Below, piece after piece: positions 9,484 to 18,720 of a stretch of 48,307 bases of DNA. The position numbers were made by a program, and so were the translations under genes. This stretch comes from an uncultured Pelagibacteraceae bacterium (GTDB lineage Bacteria > Pseudomonadota > Alphaproteobacteria > Pelagibacterales > Pelagibacteraceae), in contig CACEEW010000008.1 in the NCBI GenBank assembly GCA_902558705.1, positions 1 through 48,307 of the forward strand, in the 5' to 3' direction. Under the pieces are notes generated by a model. The model saw only the letters and a list, made by a program, of their open reading frames with translations, did no database searches and was not told where the DNA came from. The number at the start of each line of letters is the position of its first letter. Within the stretch, counting starts at the first letter, position 1.

Positions 9484-10823
9484 TTAAATTTCCAGAGAGT
9501 TTTACCATCTTTGTCCTCTATTAAAACACCTTTGTCTGAGAGCTCATCTCTAATTCTATCAGCTTCTTCATAATTCTTATTTTCTCGAGCTTTATCTCTT
9601 AAACTAAGCATTTTTTCAATTTCTGACTCGGTTAAAGAAACTCTTTTCTTTTTAAATTCATTCCATTGCTGACTAGTTTCGTTCATTAAGCCAATAAATT
9701 TACATGCTGAAACAAATAAATCTATGTTTTCACCTTTATTGGCTTTTTCATATAACTTGTGAAGATTAGCAATATATCCAGGTGTATTCAAATCTTCATA
9801 AAGTGGTTTTAAAATTTCATCTGAAACTTTGACAGGTTTAAGATTAGATGAATATACTTTATACCACTTGTCTAAAGTACTTTCGCAATCACTTAATAAT
9901 TTATCGTTCCAATCTAATGGTTGTTTATAGTGTGCACTCATTAAGGCTAACCTTATTATTTGACCACTTATCTTGTTTCTAAAATCTTTTATCTTAAGGA
10001 TGTTCCCTTGTGATTTAGCCATTTTTTCATTAGACATGGTGATAAATGCATTATGCACCCAATAATTTGCAAAAACTTTTGTATCATTTGCACATCTAGA
10101 TTGGGCTATTTCATTTTCATGATGGGGAAAAATTAGGTCTATACCTCCACCATGAATATCAAATTCATTACCTAAAAATTTTTTTGACATAGCTGAACAC
10201 TCTAAATGCCAACCTGGTCTACCTTTGCCCCAAGGTGAGTCCCATGTAGGTTCATCAGTATTTGATGGTTTCCATAAAACAAAGTCCTCTAAATTTTTTT
10301 TATTTTCACTAATCTCTACTCTAGATCCAGCAACTAAATCCTCTAAATCTTTGTTTGATAATTTTCCGTAATCAGAAAATTTTTTAACCTCAAAATAAAC
10401 ATGCTTTTTATTTTCATATGCAAATCCTTTTTTAATTAAATCATTTATCATTTTAATCATCAGGTCAATATGTTCAGTTGCTTTTGGCTGATGAGTAGGA
10501 TTTTCACAATTCAAAAACTCACAATCTTTAAAAAAACTTAAAGTTATTTTTTCTGTAAGTTCTGTTGTAGAAATTTTTTGCTCTTTTGAGAATTTAATTA
10601 TTTTATCATCAATATCAGTTATATTTCTCACATATGTTACTGTCTGAAATTCTTTTTTTAATAATTTAAATAAAATATCAAAAATGACTAAAGGTCTTGC
10701 ATTGCCTATATGGGGATCATCATAAACCGTAGGTCCACAAACATACATTCCAACATTTTTTTTTTCTTTTGGAACAAAATGTTCTTTTTTATTGGTTAAA
10801 TTGTTAGTTAAAAAAATATCCAT
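9480..10823 (-). CDS. cysS: Cysteinyl-tRNA synthetase
   Basis: Class I aminoacyl-tRNA synthetase charging tRNA-Cys. The HIGH motif appears as 'HIGN' near residue 38, and the KMSKS motif as 'KMAKSQGN' near residue 268. Zinc ligands that discriminate cysteine are present in 'YVCGPT', 'WHLECSAMS' and 'HHENEIAQ'. The C-terminal anticodon-binding part ends with 'IRDELSDKGVLIEDKDG', as in the family, and 447 residues is normal. It overlaps cimA by 4 nt. The 51 nt in front of it, after nadE, contain only a weak promoter-like match. Confidence 0.97.
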   Translation of the reverse strand: MDIFLTNNLTNKKEHFVPKEKKNVGMYVCGPTVYDDPHIGNARPLVIFDILFKLLKKEFQTVTYVRNITDIDDKIIKFSKEQKISTTELTEKITLSFFKDCEFLNCENPTHQPKATEHIDLMIKMINDLIKKGFAYENKKHVYFEVKKFSDYGKLSNKDLEDLVAGSRVEISENKKNLEDFVLWKPSNTDEPTWDSPWGKGRPGWHLECSAMSKKFLGNEFDIHGGGIDLIFPHHENEIAQSRCANDTKVFANYWVHNAFITMSNEKMAKSQGNILKIKDFRNKISGQIIRLALMSAHYKQPLDWNDKLLSDCESTLDKWYKVYSSNLKPVKVSDEILKPLYEDLNTPGYIANLHKLYEKANKGENIDLFVSACKFIGLMNETSQQWNEFKKKRVSLTESEIEKMLSLRDKARENKNYEEADRIRDELSDKGVLIEDKDGKTLWKFK

Positions 10824-10874
10824 ATCAGTTGATTAAGAAATATACCTTATTTTATGATTTGTTAATCTAATTGA

Positions 10875-11612
10875 TTAACTAGGAATTTTGCATACAGGAA
10901 TAGGCTCCATTTTATGCAAATTTTGTTTTCGAATTTTTTCGTATTTAGCTTTGTGGGGTGAGTCGGGATTACTCATTGCATCCTCTAATTCATTATAATT
11001 AAAACCAAGTTGACCTTCGTCAGTTCTTCCGTCGTCCCATAAACCATCTGTTGGGGGAGCATCTATAATTTCTTTTAATATTCCCAATTCTTTACCTAAT
11101 TCCCAAACTTCAGTTTTATTACAATCTGCTATAGGAGAAATGTCTACTCCGCCATCTCCATATTTTGTATAAAATCCAACACCAAAATCTTCTACTTTAT
11201 TACCTGTACCTACAACAATACCTTTGTTTGCAGATGCCACTTGATAAAGTGTTGTCATTCTCAATCTTGCTCTAGAATTCGCAAAACCATGTTCATTATC
11301 AAATTTATTTAATGTTAAAGAAAAAGTCTCAAATAATTTATCTAAGCTTATTGTGTGAGCTTCAACATTTTTAAAATTTTTTACCAGCCATTGTTGATGT
11401 TTTAAACTTAGATCATGTTGATTTTCTATTTGTTTAATAGGCATAGTGAGAACTATTGTTCTAAGGCCAGTCATGGCACTTAATGTGCTTGAAACAGAAG
11501 AATCTATACCACCAGAAATACCAATAACCAAAGATTGTGCTTTTGAGGGCATTCCTTCAGCATAAGATTTAATCCAATTTGATATAAATTTTGTTTTTTC
11601 TTTAAGATTCAT
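10875..11612 (-). CDS. nadE: NAD synthetase, ammonia-dependent
   Basis: Amidates nicotinic acid adenine dinucleotide to NAD+ with ATP. The PP-loop 'GISGGIDSS' lies at about residues 29-37. 'GTGNKVEDFGVGFYTKYGDGGVDI' carries the Mg/substrate residues, and 'PTDGLWDDGRTDEGQLG' is the mobile loop of the family. The 245-residue protein is only the synthetase domain. There is no nitrilase-type glutaminase domain, so ammonia is taken as such or delivered by another protein. It lies between aroF and cysS on the same strand with gaps of 38 and 51 nt. Confidence 0.95.
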   Translation of the reverse strand: MNLKEKTKFISNWIKSYAEGMPSKAQSLVIGISGGIDSSVSSTLSAMTGLRTIVLTMPIKQIENQHDLSLKHQQWLVKNFKNVEAHTISLDKLFETFSLTLNKFDNEHGFANSRARLRMTTLYQVASANKGIVVGTGNKVEDFGVGFYTKYGDGGVDISPIADCNKTEVWELGKELGILKEIIDAPPTDGLWDDGRTDEGQLGFNYNELEDAMSNPDSPHKAKYEKIRKQNLHKMEPIPVCKIPS

Positions 11613-11650
11613 ATGTTTTTTTTAATTATCTTGCAACAGATAGCAATAGT

Positions 11651-13030
11651 TTAAGATGCCGCTTGAATAGCATTTTTAGAATAGCTGCTATTCTTTTTAA
11701 TTTCATCAGAAATTAAAAAGGCTAATTCTAAAGCCTGGTCTGAATTTAATCTAGGGTCACAATGTGTATGGTATCTACTTGATAAATCAGCATCTGATAT
11801 TTTTCTAGCTCCACCTGTGCACTCTGTCACATCTTGACCAGTCATTTCAACATGTAAACCACCAGCGTAAGATCCCTCAGACTGATGAACACCAAAAACA
11901 TTTTTGACTTCATTAACTACATTGTTAAATGGTCTCGTTTTAAAACCAGTAGTTGATACAATTGTATTCCCATGCATTGGGTCACATGACCATATAACAT
12001 TAAGACCTTCTTTTTTAATTCGTCTTATTAACTTTGGTAAAAACTTTTCCACATTTTGATGACCAAATCTTGAGATTAAAGTTATTTTGCCTTTTTCATT
12101 TTTTGGATTTAATACTTCACAAATTTTTGCAATCTCCTCAGGTTTAGAAGTAGGACCACACTTTATTCCAATCGGATTTTCTATTCCTCGACAAAATTCG
12201 ACATGTCCACCATCCAATTGTCTTGTTCTATCTCCTATCCAAACAAAGTGAGCAGATGTATCATGGTACTCACCAGTAGTAGAGTCTACTCTAGTCATAC
12301 TTTCCTCGAATGGTAAGTGCAACGCTTCATGTGATGTCCAGAAATTTACAGTGTATAATCTGTTATTAAAGTCTGAAGTTATTCCACAAGCTTCCATAAA
12401 AGCTAGTGCATCTGCAATTTTGTCCTCCAAGTCTTTAAATTTTTTTGCTTGAGGACTTTTTTTAATGTAATCTAAATTCCATAAATGAACTTTGTTCAAA
12501 TCTGCAAAACCACCTTTTGAAAATGCTCTAAGTAAATTAAGCGTTGAAGCTGATTGAGAATATGCTTTGTACATTCTTTTTGGATCAGGTCTTCTAGCTT
12601 TTTCGTTAAAGTCTATTGCATTAATGTTATCACCTAAATAACTTGGTAATTCTAGATCACCTTGTTTTTCTGTTGGAGCACTTCTTGGTTTAGAGAATTG
12701 TCCAGCAATCCTACCAAGTTTTACAATAGGTAAAGACGCCGAGTATGTCATTACCAAAGCCATTTGAAGAATTACCTTAAAAGTATCTCTTATATTGTCA
12801 GGATGAAATTCTGCAAAACTCTCGGCACAGTCACCGCCTTGCAATAAAAAAGCTTTGCCATCAACTACTTTAGACAATTGATCTTTTAAATGTCTTGTCT
12901 CACCTGCAAATACAAGTGGCGGAAATGTTTTTAATTTATTTAAAACACTATTAAGCTCCTTCTCATCACTATACGTTGGTATGTGTTTGACAGGATACTT
13001 TCTCCAACTATTTATTTTCCAATTTTTCAT
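11651..13030 (-). CDS. 3-deoxy-D-arabino-heptulosonate-7-phosphate synthase, class II
   Basis: First enzyme of aromatic amino acid synthesis, joining phosphoenolpyruvate and erythrose 4-phosphate. The sequence is of the plant/actinobacterial class II type (about 460 aa): 'LLQGGDCAESF' (metal-binding Cys) near residue 81, 'IGCRTRQL'-like 'IGDRTRQLDGGHVEFCRGI' near 262, 'WSCDPMHGNT' and 'EMTGQDVTECTGG' near the end. I chose the ATG at 13030 (MKNWKINSW) because the two-codon longer alternative begins with TTG. It is the only DAHP synthase in the window. Class II enzymes are often feedback-regulated, but nothing here shows by what. Confidence 0.94.
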   Translation of the reverse strand: MKNWKINSWRKYPVKHIPTYSDEKELNSVLNKLKTFPPLVFAGETRHLKDQLSKVVDGKAFLLQGGDCAESFAEFHPDNIRDTFKVILQMALVMTYSASLPIVKLGRIAGQFSKPRSAPTEKQGDLELPSYLGDNINAIDFNEKARRPDPKRMYKAYSQSASTLNLLRAFSKGGFADLNKVHLWNLDYIKKSPQAKKFKDLEDKIADALAFMEACGITSDFNNRLYTVNFWTSHEALHLPFEESMTRVDSTTGEYHDTSAHFVWIGDRTRQLDGGHVEFCRGIENPIGIKCGPTSKPEEIAKICEVLNPKNEKGKITLISRFGHQNVEKFLPKLIRRIKKEGLNVIWSCDPMHGNTIVSTTGFKTRPFNNVVNEVKNVFGVHQSEGSYAGGLHVEMTGQDVTECTGGARKISDADLSSRYHTHCDPRLNSDQALELAFLISDEIKKNSSYSKNAIQAAS

Positions 13031-13065
13031 GTTCAACTCAGGATTGTTGTATCAGAGTTTTTCTA

Positions 13066-14886
13066 TTATTCAACGGTTACTGATTTAGCTAAATTTCTAG
13101 GCTTATCTATATCAAATCCTTTTTTTAGAGCTGAATAATAAGCTAATTTTTGTAAAGGTATTGTTAAAAGGAAAGGTAAAAGATCCTCATTCGCACTTTC
13201 TACCTCTATAGTTTCCCAAATATTTTCAGATAAAACTTCATCTTTACTTTTATTTGTTATTAATAAAACTTTCGCTCCTCTTGCAATTACTTCCTGCATG
13301 TTTGAGATTGTTTTTTTGTAATAGTTGTCTCTTGGAGCCAAAACTACAACTGGCATTCCCTCTTCAATTAGAGCTAACGGACCATGTTTCATTTCTCCTG
13401 CTGGATAGCCCTCAGCATGTACATAAGATAATTCTTTTAATTTGAGCGCTCCTTCAAGTGCAATTGGAAAAGAAAAACCCCTTCCTAAAAACATTGATCC
13501 TTTTGCTTCATTAAATGTGCCACATACTGATTGTATTTTATTATCAATAGATAATGTCTTCTCAACTAATTTTGGTAAATCTTGAAGATCTCTAATTTTT
13601 TTTGTAAATACTTTTTTTTCTATATCTTGTTTTAACAACCCTAGTTTTAAGGCTAAAATATAAAGAATTAAAATTTGACCTAAAAAAGCTTTTGTTGATG
13701 CGACTCCGATTTCAGTTCCACAATGTATTGGGAGAACAAATTCACTATCTCTAGCTATTGAACTTTCAATGACATTTACTACTGCACAAGTCTTCATTCT
13801 ATTTTTAATACATATATCGAGTGCTGCATAAGTATCTGCTGTTTCACCGGATTGGGATACAAATACATATAAAGTATCTTTTTTGAATCTGTTTTTTCTG
13901 TATCTAAATTCTGATGCTATATCTATATTAACATCTAAAGAGGTAAGTTCTTCGAACCAATATTTTGCCATTAAACAAGAATGGTATGCTGTTCCACAAC
14001 CGATTAAAGTAACAGACGATATCTCATTAATTTTCCAAGGAAAATTATGAATATTGATGTCATTATTTGATGTATCGATATATTCTTTAATTCCATTTTT
14101 AAGTGTAATTGGTTGTTCTTCTATTTCTTTTGCCATGAAATGTTTGAAGTCACCTTTATCATATTTCTCTTCTTCTGAGGATAATTCTAAAACTTTTTTA
14201 TTAATTTTGGTTCCATCTTCACTAAAAAATTCTACATGATCCTTTTTAATAATACAGAATTCTCCATCATTTAAATAAGTAATCTTATTTGTCATTGATT
14301 TAAGTGCATATGAGTCTGAACCTAAATAATTTTCATTAGGACCATATCCAACAGCAAGAGGAGAACCTCTTCTTGCTCCAATAATTAAATCTGGTTCATC
14401 TTTAAATATAATTCCTAATGCGAAACTTCCATGAAGAGATTTTAATGTTTTTTTAATTGACTCAACAATATTATCTGTTTTTAAATTCTCTGTTATTAAA
14501 TGAACTATCACCTCAGTATCGGTCTGTGATTTAAATTTATGACCTTTTCCTACTAAAAACTTTTTTAATAATGTTGAGTTTTCAATAATTCCATTATGAA
14601 CAACTGAAACATTTTGAGACGAATGAGGGTGAGCATTTATACTATTTGGTAATCCATGAGTTGCCCATCTTACATGGCCAATACCTACAGTGCCTTCCAT
14701 ATTTTTTACTAAAGAACTTTTTTCAAGATTATCTACTCTTCCCTCAGATTTAATTTCATTAATTGAGCCATTAAAAAGTGTAGCAATACCAGCTGAGTCA
14801 TAACCTCTGTATTCTAATTTTTTAAGAGAGTTAATGATTGTTGCTGAAACTGATTTGCTACTATTTATACCAATAATTCCACACAT
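13066..14886 (-). CDS. glmS: Glucosamine-6-phosphate synthase (isomerizing)
   Basis: Makes glucosamine 6-phosphate from fructose 6-phosphate and glutamine, the entry point to peptidoglycan and LPS amino sugars. The N-terminal Ntn glutaminase domain starts with the nucleophile C2 ('MCGIIGI') and contains 'GHVRWATHG'. Two SIS sugar-isomerase domains follow, with 'GCGTAYHSC' near residue 298 and 'SQSGETADT' near 345. The C-terminal tail 'DIDKPRNLAKSVTVE' closes the active site, as in the family. The 606-residue length is normal. It starts 2 nt after the GlmU-like acetyltransferase gene, so the two amino-sugar genes form one unit. Confidence 0.97.
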   Translation of the reverse strand: MCGIIGINSSKSVSATIINSLKKLEYRGYDSAGIATLFNGSINEIKSEGRVDNLEKSSLVKNMEGTVGIGHVRWATHGLPNSINAHPHSSQNVSVVHNGIIENSTLLKKFLVGKGHKFKSQTDTEVIVHLITENLKTDNIVESIKKTLKSLHGSFALGIIFKDEPDLIIGARRGSPLAVGYGPNENYLGSDSYALKSMTNKITYLNDGEFCIIKKDHVEFFSEDGTKINKKVLELSSEEEKYDKGDFKHFMAKEIEEQPITLKNGIKEYIDTSNNDINIHNFPWKINEISSVTLIGCGTAYHSCLMAKYWFEELTSLDVNIDIASEFRYRKNRFKKDTLYVFVSQSGETADTYAALDICIKNRMKTCAVVNVIESSIARDSEFVLPIHCGTEIGVASTKAFLGQILILYILALKLGLLKQDIEKKVFTKKIRDLQDLPKLVEKTLSIDNKIQSVCGTFNEAKGSMFLGRGFSFPIALEGALKLKELSYVHAEGYPAGEMKHGPLALIEEGMPVVVLAPRDNYYKKTISNMQEVIARGAKVLLITNKSKDEVLSENIWETIEVESANEDLLPFLLTIPLQKLAYYSALKKGFDIDKPRNLAKSVTVE

Positions 14887-14888
14887 AT

Positions 14889-15512
14889 TTATTTTCTTTT
14901 TCTTTTATAATTTTTTACCTCAGTTTGTAAACTCCTAGTGAGAGCTAAAGATTTTCTTTTTACTTTTTTTGTTATAACTGAACCAGCACCAATGGTACTA
15001 CCTTCCTCTAAAGTTAAAGGCGCTACCAATGATGAGTTTGATCCAATAAATACATTGTCTTTTATTAATGTTTTACTTTTTTTAGTGCCATCATAATTAC
15101 AAGTAATAGTACCTGCTCCGACATTAACATTTTTACCAATATTTGTATCACCAATATACGTTAAATGATTAACTTTAGAATTTTTTCCAATTTTGCTTTT
15201 TTTAATTTCAACAAAGTTACCAACTTTTGAACCTTTTTCTAAAATAGTATTTGGTCTAATTCTTGCATAAGGTCCTATTTCAACTTTATCTTTAACAATG
15301 CAATTCTCTAAATGGCTAAATGATCTAATTAATACATTGCTTCCAATTTTTACTTTTGGGCCAAAAACTACGTAAGGTTCAATAGTTACATTTTTTCCAA
15401 TTTTTATATCTTTAGAGAAATAAATTGTTTCTGGTCCAGACATTTTTACACCTGACCTTAAAAATTTATCCCTTAATCTATCTTGGTCTTTTTTTAAATT
15501 TCTCTGTTTCAT
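14889..15512 (-). CDS. glmU: GlmU C-terminal acetyltransferase domain only (left-handed beta-helix)
   Basis: Corresponds to the second half of bifunctional GlmU, which acetylates glucosamine 1-phosphate. Hexapeptide repeats fill residues 28-190. The catalytic His loop 'NHLTYIGD', 'GPYARIRP', 'VGNFVEIKK' and 'GAGTITCNYDG' match full-length GlmU closely. The first ~25 residues resemble the arm that links the two GlmU domains. The N-terminal uridyltransferase domain (about 230 aa with the GxGTRM loop) is absent. Only 71 nt separate this start from the divergent gph gene, leaving no room for it. So this gene supplies acetyl transfer only, and UDP-GlcNAc formation must come from another gene. It is followed by glmS after 2 nt. 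Confidence 0.88.
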   Translation of the reverse strand: MKQRNLKKDQDRLRDKFLRSGVKMSGPETIYFSKDIKIGKNVTIEPYVVFGPKVKIGSNVLIRSFSHLENCIVKDKVEIGPYARIRPNTILEKGSKVGNFVEIKKSKIGKNSKVNHLTYIGDTNIGKNVNVGAGTITCNYDGTKKSKTLIKDNVFIGSNSSLVAPLTLEEGSTIGAGSVITKKVKRKSLALTRSLQTEVKNYKRKRK

Positions 15513-15583
15513 CTAGGAAAATCTTTATATTAAGTATATATAATTCTTAATTCACAAAATATTTCTTAAAAATACTTTTAATT

Positions 15584-16267
15584 ATGAAACAAAATTTTAC
15601 AATTCTTTTCGATTTAGATGGTACTTTAGTTGATACAGCGCCAGATTTAATGCGAGCTCACAATCATGTAATGAAAAAATTTGGTTACCCAACAAAATCA
15701 ACTGAGGAAATAAGAAATTTAGTTGGTCAAGGTGCTGGAGTAATGCTTGGAAGGTCAATATGGGGACAGGCTAAAAAAGAATTTGGTAAAGTACAAGATG
15801 AAAAAATTAAGAAAGAAATGGTTAAAGATTTTGTAGATTTTTACGGAAAAAATATTGTTAATGAGAGCACTCTTATAAACGGTGTTAAAGATTTTCTTAT
15901 ATGGTCTAGAGATAAAAATATTTCGATGGGTGTGTGCACAAATAAACAAGAACATCTAGCGGTTGATCTTTTAAAAAAAATTGGCATTTATGATTTTTTT
16001 GAATATGTAGCTGGACATAATACTTTCAACTACTGCAAACCTGATCCTAGACATCTAACATCAGTAATTGAAATTTTAGATGGAGACATAAAAAAATCCT
16101 TAATGATTGGTGATAGTGAAACTGATGCTAATGCAGCAAAAGAAGCAGGTATGCCTGTAATTCTATTAGAGGATGGTTATACTGAAAAAAATACTAGTGA
16201 AATATATCATAATCACTTGATAAGAGACTTTGTGGGTATTGAAAAAATTGTATTACAATATCTTTAA
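15584..16267 (+). CDS. gph: HAD-family phosphatase, phosphoglycolate phosphatase-like
   Basis: Haloacid dehalogenase-type phosphatase. Motif I 'FDLDGTLVDTAPDL' is at residues 9-22 (nucleophile Asp and acid/base Asp), motif II 'GVCTNK' near 116, motif III Lys in 'CKPDPRHL', and motif IV 'MIGDSETDANAAKEAG' near 176. The Gph-type helical cap domain lies between motifs I and II. The length of 227 aa fits phosphoglycolate phosphatase. The substrate is inferred from overall resemblance, because HAD family members vary. It is transcribed away from the glmU-like gene and precedes prpD by 54 nt. Confidence 0.85.
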   Translation: MKQNFTILFDLDGTLVDTAPDLMRAHNHVMKKFGYPTKSTEEIRNLVGQGAGVMLGRSIWGQAKKEFGKVQDEKIKKEMVKDFVDFYGKNIVNESTLINGVKDFLIWSRDKNISMGVCTNKQEHLAVDLLKKIGIYDFFEYVAGHNTFNYCKPDPRHLTSVIEILDGDIKKSLMIGDSETDANAAKEAGMPVILLEDGYTEKNTSEIYHNHLIRDFVGIEKIVLQYL

Positions 16268-16311
16268 GATTGATTATTTTTTTTTAACTATTAAAAACAA
16301 TTTCGTAAATT

Positions 16312-16316
16312 AGGAG
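16312..16316 (+). promoter_or_regulatory. Shine-Dalgarno site fixing the TTG start of prpD
   Basis: AGGAG lies 5 nt in front of the TTG at 16322. Strong Shine-Dalgarno sequences are scarce in this window, so this one supports the non-ATG start and the N-terminus '[10 protein letters not shown]' of the PrpD protein. Confidence 0.7.
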
Positions 16317-16321
16317 TTATT

Positions 16322-17824
16322 TTGATAATACATAAAGTTAAAGTTTATCCATCTAAGATTCACCTCCCAAAAAAAAACCAGCTTGCCTGGAAAATTGCAG
16401 AGATTGCAAGTGATAATGCAAAATTAGATAAAAATGCAATTGAAATGGCAATTAATAGAATTATTGATAACGCTTCTGTTGCTATTGCTTCTTTGAACAG
16501 AAGACCTGTTATTTCTTCACGAGAAATGGCTTTAAAACACTCAAGAAAAAATGGGGCTTTATTATTTGGTGTAAACAACAAATTAAAATTTGATTGTGAG
16601 TGGGTAGCTTGGTCTAATGGAACTGCTGTAAGAGAACTAGATTTTCATGATACTTTTTTAGCTGCAGATTACAGTCATCCTGGAGATAATATTCCTCCAT
16701 TGTTAAGTGTTGCTCAACAAAATAAAAAAAGTGGTTTAGATCTTCTAAGAGGAATTATAACTGCATATGAAGTCCAAGTAAATTTGGTTAAAGGTATTTG
16801 TCTACATAAACATAAAGTTGACCACATAGCTCATTTAGGGCCAAGCGTTGCTGCAGGTCTTGGTACAATGTTAAGATTAAATGCTGAAACAATTTATCAA
16901 GCAGTACAACAAGCATTGCATACGACGGTTTCTACAAGACAATCAAGAAAAGGTGAAATCTCAAGTTGGAAAGCTTACGCACCTGCTCATGCAGGAAAAC
17001 TTGCTATTGAAGCTGTTGATAGAGTGATGAGAGGTGAAGGTGCACCAAGTCCAATCTATGAAGGTGAAGATAGTGTAATTGCTAGAATTCTAGATGGAAA
17101 AAAAGCTTTATATAAAGTTCCTTTACCAAAAAAAGGTCAAACAAAAAAAGCAATTCTTGAAACTTATACTAAAGAGTATTCTGCTGAATATCAGTCTCAA
17201 GCTTTGATTGACTTAGCAAAAAAACTTAAAAAAAAAGTTCAAAATTTAAATCAAATTAAAAAAATTGATATCTATACTAGTCATCACACCCATTATGTTA
17301 TTGGAACTGGTGCAAATGATCCTCAAAAAATGGATCCTAATGCTAGCAGAGAAACGCTAGACCACTCTATAATGTACATATTTGCAGTAGCTTTAGAGGA
17401 TGGTAGTTGGCACCATGTCAAATCTTATACAAAAGCCAGGGCTAAAAGAAAAAGTACTATTAAAATTTGGAGATCAATTAAAACTCATGAAGATAAAAAA
17501 TGGACAAAAAAATATCATAATCCAAATCCAAGAAAAAAAGCATTTGGTGCTAAAGTAGTTATTACTCTAAAAAATGGGAAAAAAATAATTGAAGAGCAAG
17601 ACAGAGCTGATGCTCATCCATATGGTTCTCGACCCTTTAAAAGACAAAATTACATCAATAAATTTCTATCTTTAACTGAAAATATTTTAGATAAAAAAGA
17701 AAGTGATAGATTTTTAAAGGCAGTACAAAATTTAAAAAAACTAAAACCTGGACAATTAGATAGATTAAATATTGAAGTCAAAAAAAGTAAACTTAAAAGA
17801 AATTTAAGGAAAGGTATTTTTTAA
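16322..17824 (+). CDS. prpD: 2-methylcitrate dehydratase (MmgE/PrpD family)
   Basis: Dehydrates 2-methylcitrate in the methylcitrate cycle, which turns propionyl-CoA into pyruvate and succinate. The MmgE/PrpD fold is recognisable from '[14 protein letters not shown]' near residue 99, '[12 protein letters not shown]' near 120, '[15 protein letters not shown]' and '[11 protein letters not shown]' near the end; 500 aa is usual for true PrpD. The assignment is supported by prpB and prpC directly behind it. It starts with TTG, backed by an AGGAG site. Its TAA shares one base with the prpB ATG. Confidence 0.93.
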   Translation: MIIHKVKVYPSKIHLPKKNQLAWKIAEIASDNAKLDKNAIEMAINRIIDNASVAIASLNRRPVISSREMALKHSRKNGALLFGVNNKLKFDCEWVAWSNGTAVRELDFHDTFLAADYSHPGDNIPPLLSVAQQNKKSGLDLLRGIITAYEVQVNLVKGICLHKHKVDHIAHLGPSVAAGLGTMLRLNAETIYQAVQQALHTTVSTRQSRKGEISSWKAYAPAHAGKLAIEAVDRVMRGEGAPSPIYEGEDSVIARILDGKKALYKVPLPKKGQTKKAILETYTKEYSAEYQSQALIDLAKKLKKKVQNLNQIKKIDIYTSHHTHYVIGTGANDPQKMDPNASRETLDHSIMYIFAVALEDGSWHHVKSYTKARAKRKSTIKIWRSIKTHEDKKWTKKYHNPNPRKKAFGAKVVITLKNGKKIIEEQDRADAHPYGSRPFKRQNYINKFLSLTENILDKKESDRFLKAVQNLKKLKPGQLDRLNIEVKKSKLKRNLRKGIF

Positions 17825-18720
17825 TGCACTTTGTTGAAAAAGAACCTAAGCAAAAAAGATCTGATTTTGTTAAAAAATTAAAATCAAATAAAATCTTAAG
17901 AGTTCCAGGAGCTTATAATCCTTTAACAGCTAAATTAATTGAGGAAATAGGTTATGATGCTGTTTATGTTTCAGGAGGAGTAATGGCTAATGATCTTGGA
18001 TTTCCAGATATTGGTCTAACTACTTTACAGGATGTTAGTACAAGATCTTATTTAATATCAAGAGTTACAAATCTTCCTACAATCGTTGATATAGATACAG
18101 GATTTAAATCTTGTAAAGAAACTGTTGAAACATTTGAAGAGTTTGGAATTACTGCTGTACATTTAGAAGATCAAATTGAAAGGAAAAGATGTGGGCACTT
18201 GGATAATAAGGAATTAATAACAACTGAAGCTATGGTTAAAAAAATTAAAGAATGTGTTGCTTCAAGAAAAGATGAGAATTTTAAGATTATTGCTAGATCA
18301 GATGCAAAGAGTGTTGAGGGTATCGATAAAATGATTGAAAGATGCAAAGCCTATGTAGACGCTGGAGCTGAAATAGTTTTTCCTGAGGCTTTACATGATG
18401 AAAAAGATTTTGAAAAAGTGAGAAAAGAGTTGTCGTGCTACTTACTCGCGAACATGACCGAATTTGGAAAAACCAAATTGTTCAACTATAAAGAATTAGA
18501 AACATTTGGTTATAATATTGTTATTTATCCAGTTACAACGCAACGTTTAGCAATGAAAAATGTTGAGGACGGATTACGAGACATTTATGCAAATGGACAC
18601 CAAAACAATTTTATAGATAGAATGCAAACTAGAAAAAGACTTTACGAGCTTGTTGATTATGAAAAATATAATAGTTTAGATGAAAAAATTTATAATTTTA
18701 GTACTGAAGGACATGAGTGA
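17824..18720 (+). CDS. prpB: Methylisocitrate lyase
   Basis: Cleaves 2-methylisocitrate to pyruvate and succinate. It belongs to the isocitrate lyase/PEP mutase superfamily: 'DIDTGFKSCKETV' carries the metal-binding Asp, and the 'ERKRCGHLDNKELI' loop near residues 119-132 holds the catalytic Cys (KKCGH motif). 'LEDQ' and 'IARSDA' are also family motifs. The 298-residue length is typical of PrpB. It is translationally coupled to prpD upstream (TAATG) and prpC downstream (TGATG). No prpR-type regulator and no prpE are in the window. Confidence 0.94.
   Translation: MHFVEKEPKQKRSDFVKKLKSNKILRVPGAYNPLTAKLIEEIGYDAVYVSGGVMANDLGFPDIGLTTLQDVSTRSYLISRVTNLPTIVDIDTGFKSCKETVETFEEFGITAVHLEDQIERKRCGHLDNKELITTEAMVKKIKECVASRKDENFKIIARSDAKSVEGIDKMIERCKAYVDAGAEIVFPEALHDEKDFEKVRKELSCYLLANMTEFGKTKLFNYKELETFGYNIVIYPVTTQRLAMKNVEDGLRDIYANGHQNNFIDRMQTRKRLYELVDYEKYNSLDEKIYNFSTEGHE

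Noticed and set aside
10861-10879. Inverted repeat GTTAATC-TAATT-GATTAAC over the nadE stop codon as a terminator
   Set aside because: The stem is mostly A/T and no T-run follows on the minus strand, so it would be unstable as an intrinsic terminator.
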